Of a stretch of 5,362 bases of DNA, positions 4,041-5,362 are shown piece after piece. Under the pieces are notes generated by a model. That model made no database searches. It was not told the DNA's origin and saw only the letters and a program-made list of their open reading frames with translations. Position 1 is the stretch's first letter. Each line of letters opens with the position of its first letter. Source of the DNA: Candidatus Sediminicultor tertius. GTDB taxonomy: Bacteria; Atribacterota; Phoenicimicrobiia; Phoenicimicrobiales; Phoenicimicrobiaceae. The stretch is taken from the NCBI GenBank assembly GCA_003527405.1, contig DPXH01000104.1, positions 3,607-8,968 of the forward strand, given 5' to 3'. Made by a program: the position numbers and the translations under genes.

Positions 4041-5360
4041 ATTAAAGTTGCCCTTAAAACACTCGGATGCAAAGTAAATCAATACGAAACAGAAAGCATT
4101 ATGAATTTTTTTCAAGATAAAGGCTTTCAAATAGTAGATTTTAATCAAAGTGCTGATATATATGTAATAAATACCTGTACTGTTACCCAAGAAGCTGATC
4201 GAAAATCCAAACAGATGATAAGAAAAGCTGTCCGCCAAAATAAAAAATCAAAAATAATCGTGACCGGCTGTTATGCACAATCTGATTATGAAGATCTACA
4301 AAAAATAGAAGGGATTAACCTGATAGCAGGGAATGGGGAAAAAAATGCTATTTTACAGCAATTAGAAAAAATAAATCCCTATAATACGGTTATTAGAGTA
4401 AATTCTGCAAAATATCTGAAAAAATATGACAGTAATCTAAAAAATAGATCAAGCAGTTTGCATACTCGCGCCTGGCTAAAAATACAAGATGGCTGCAATA
4501 GATTCTGTGCTTATTGTAAGGTTCCATATGTTAGAGGCCCTGCCCGGAGCAGACCTGTGAAAGATGTGTTGGAAGAAGTTTCTGATTTAAGTAGCAATGG
4601 GGTTAAAGAAGTAGTTCTCATGGGAATTAATTTGGGTACATATGGCAGAGACATAGATAAAGGAGAAGTAAATTTAGCAAAATTGATTTCCCTGATTAGT
4701 AATTTTAAGGGAATAAAAAGAATTCGTTTAAGTTCCATAGAATTAATAGATATCGATGCCGAATTGTTAAATACTTTTAAAAGATGTTCCAAGTTTTGTC
4801 ATCATCTTCACATCCCTCTGCAAAGTGGTGATGATAAAATTCTTAATCTTATGAACCGTCCTTATGATACCTCATTTTTTTACCAAAAGATCTCACTAAT
4901 CAAAGAAACAATTCCCGATATAGCCATAACTACTGATATTATGGTGGGCTTTCCTAATGAAGATAATAATAGTTTCAGTAAAACCATTAATTTTGTTCGT
5001 AAAATATGCTTTGCAAAAATACACGTTTTTCAATATTCTAATCGTAAAGAGTGCTTGGCAGATTTGCTGCCCAATAAAGTCGATAACAGAATTAAAAAAG
5101 AAAGAAGCAAAAAGTTACAAAGATTATCTAAAGAATTATCATATGATTTTCAAAATAAATTCCTCAATTCAACTGCTGAAATTTTAGTCGAAGATGAGAT
5201 AAAGGACAAAGAAGGAAGAATCTATTCCCGCGGTGTCACAGATAATTATATTAAAGTGATAATTCCTGATTTTGTCGGTAAAAAAGGTGAAATAGTTAAT
5301 GTCAAACTAAATCAAATCTCCTCTAATTATGTTGTTTCCTCTGTGCAAATTAGTCGTTAG
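4041..5360 (+). CDS. mtaB: tRNA t6A37 methylthiotransferase MtaB, probable ATT start
   Basis: From ATT at 4041 the product has 439 residues, normal for MtaB (YqeV family), which uses radical SAM chemistry to convert t6A37 to ms2t6A37 in tRNA. The N-terminal methylthiotransferase domain binds a [4Fe-4S] cluster through Cys10 (TLGCKVNQ), Cys46 (NTCTVT) and Cys77 (TGCYAQ). The radical-SAM CxxxCxxC is Cys152, Cys156 and Cys159 (QDGCNRFCAYCK), followed by HIPLQSGDD and TTDIMVGFP. A TRAM-type RNA-binding domain occupies about 376-437. The MtaB assignment over MiaB or RimO rests on the TLGCKVNQ start, the PYVRGPARSR segment and the chaperone-cluster context. The ATG at 4101 would remove Cys10 and the whole first strand. 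No ATG, GTG or TTG exists in frame between the upstream TAA (4023) and 4101; ATC at 4038 is the only close alternative. The last codons and the TAG fall in a TAGTNNN repeat. Confidence 0.93.
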   Translation: MKVALKTLGCKVNQYETESIMNFFQDKGFQIVDFNQSADIYVINTCTVTQEADRKSKQMIRKAVRQNKKSKIIVTGCYAQSDYEDLQKIEGINLIAGNGEKNAILQQLEKINPYNTVIRVNSAKYLKKYDSNLKNRSSSLHTRAWLKIQDGCNRFCAYCKVPYVRGPARSRPVKDVLEEVSDLSSNGVKEVVLMGINLGTYGRDIDKGEVNLAKLISLISNFKGIKRIRLSSIELIDIDAELLNTFKRCSKFCHHLHIPLQSGDDKILNLMNRPYDTSFFYQKISLIKETIPDIAITTDIMVGFPNEDNNSFSKTINFVRKICFAKIHVFQYSNRKECLADLLPNKVDNRIKKERSKKLQRLSKELSYDFQNKFLNSTAEILVEDEIKDKEGRIYSRGVTDNYIKVIIPDFVGKKGEIVNVKLNQISSNYVVSSVQISR

Positions 5361-5362
5361 TG
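5351..5362 (+). repeat. TAGTNNN repeat overlapping the end of mtaB (cut by window edge)
   Basis: TAGTCGTTAGTG is identical to 2176-2187 after dnaK. Here the second TAG (5358-5360) is the mtaB stop codon and the final Ser-Arg of the protein is encoded by the repeat. The window stops two bases later, so the size of the array is unknown. Confidence 0.75.

Noticed and set aside
4101..5360. ATG at 4101 as the mtaB start
   Set aside because: It would remove the TLGCKVNQ segment and cluster ligand Cys10, and it has no ribosome binding site nearby, whereas TAAGGAGG is correctly placed for ATT at 4041.

Overview
This AT-rich window holds the end of a classical heat-shock chaperone cluster followed by a tRNA-modification gene, all on the + strand: the 3' end of grpE, complete dnaK, complete dnaJ and complete mtaB. 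No rRNA, tRNA, CRISPR array or transposase gene was seen. The order grpE-dnaK-dnaJ-(...)-mtaB resembles the hrcA-grpE-dnaK-dnaJ-prmA-rsmE-mtaB arrangement of Firmicutes, but here nothing lies between dnaJ and mtaB. DnaK carries the insert in its nucleotide-binding domain (about residues 77-103) that is typical of diderm bacteria and absent from Bacillus-type DnaK. The window therefore suggests a low-GC diderm, probably an uncultivated or deep-branching lineage. An Atribacterota-like origin would fit but is only a guess.

Layout: 1-173 is the GrpE C-terminus; 174-212 is a short spacer with the dnaK ribosome binding site; 213-2174 is dnaK; 2175-2735 is a 561-bp gene-free spacer packed with short repeats and hairpins; 2736-3881 is dnaJ, starting at TTG; 3882-4040 is a 159-bp spacer made largely of seven-base-period repeats; 4041-5360 is mtaB, whose only credible start is a rare ATT codon. 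The window ends two bases after the mtaB stop, inside a copy of the same repeat that follows dnaK.

DnaK, DnaJ and GrpE form one ATP-driven folding machine: DnaJ delivers clients and triggers hydrolysis, and GrpE exchanges the nucleotide. MtaB is a radical-SAM methylthiotransferase acting on t6A37 of ANN-decoding tRNAs. It is unrelated to the chaperone cycle and is probably linked only by conserved gene order.

The genes are ordinary; the spacers are not. They contain several different word families that share a seven-base period (TAGTNNN, CGTATCT, AGTAATA, TNNACGC), recalling the heptanucleotide STRR repeats of cyanobacteria. One array looks like a copy of the array after dnaJ with a 22-bp hairpin-bearing insert. 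Farther along the dnaK-dnaJ spacer are three separate hairpin or palindrome elements of REP/MITE-like appearance. Gene ends sit directly against these arrays, and the mtaB stop codon lies inside one.
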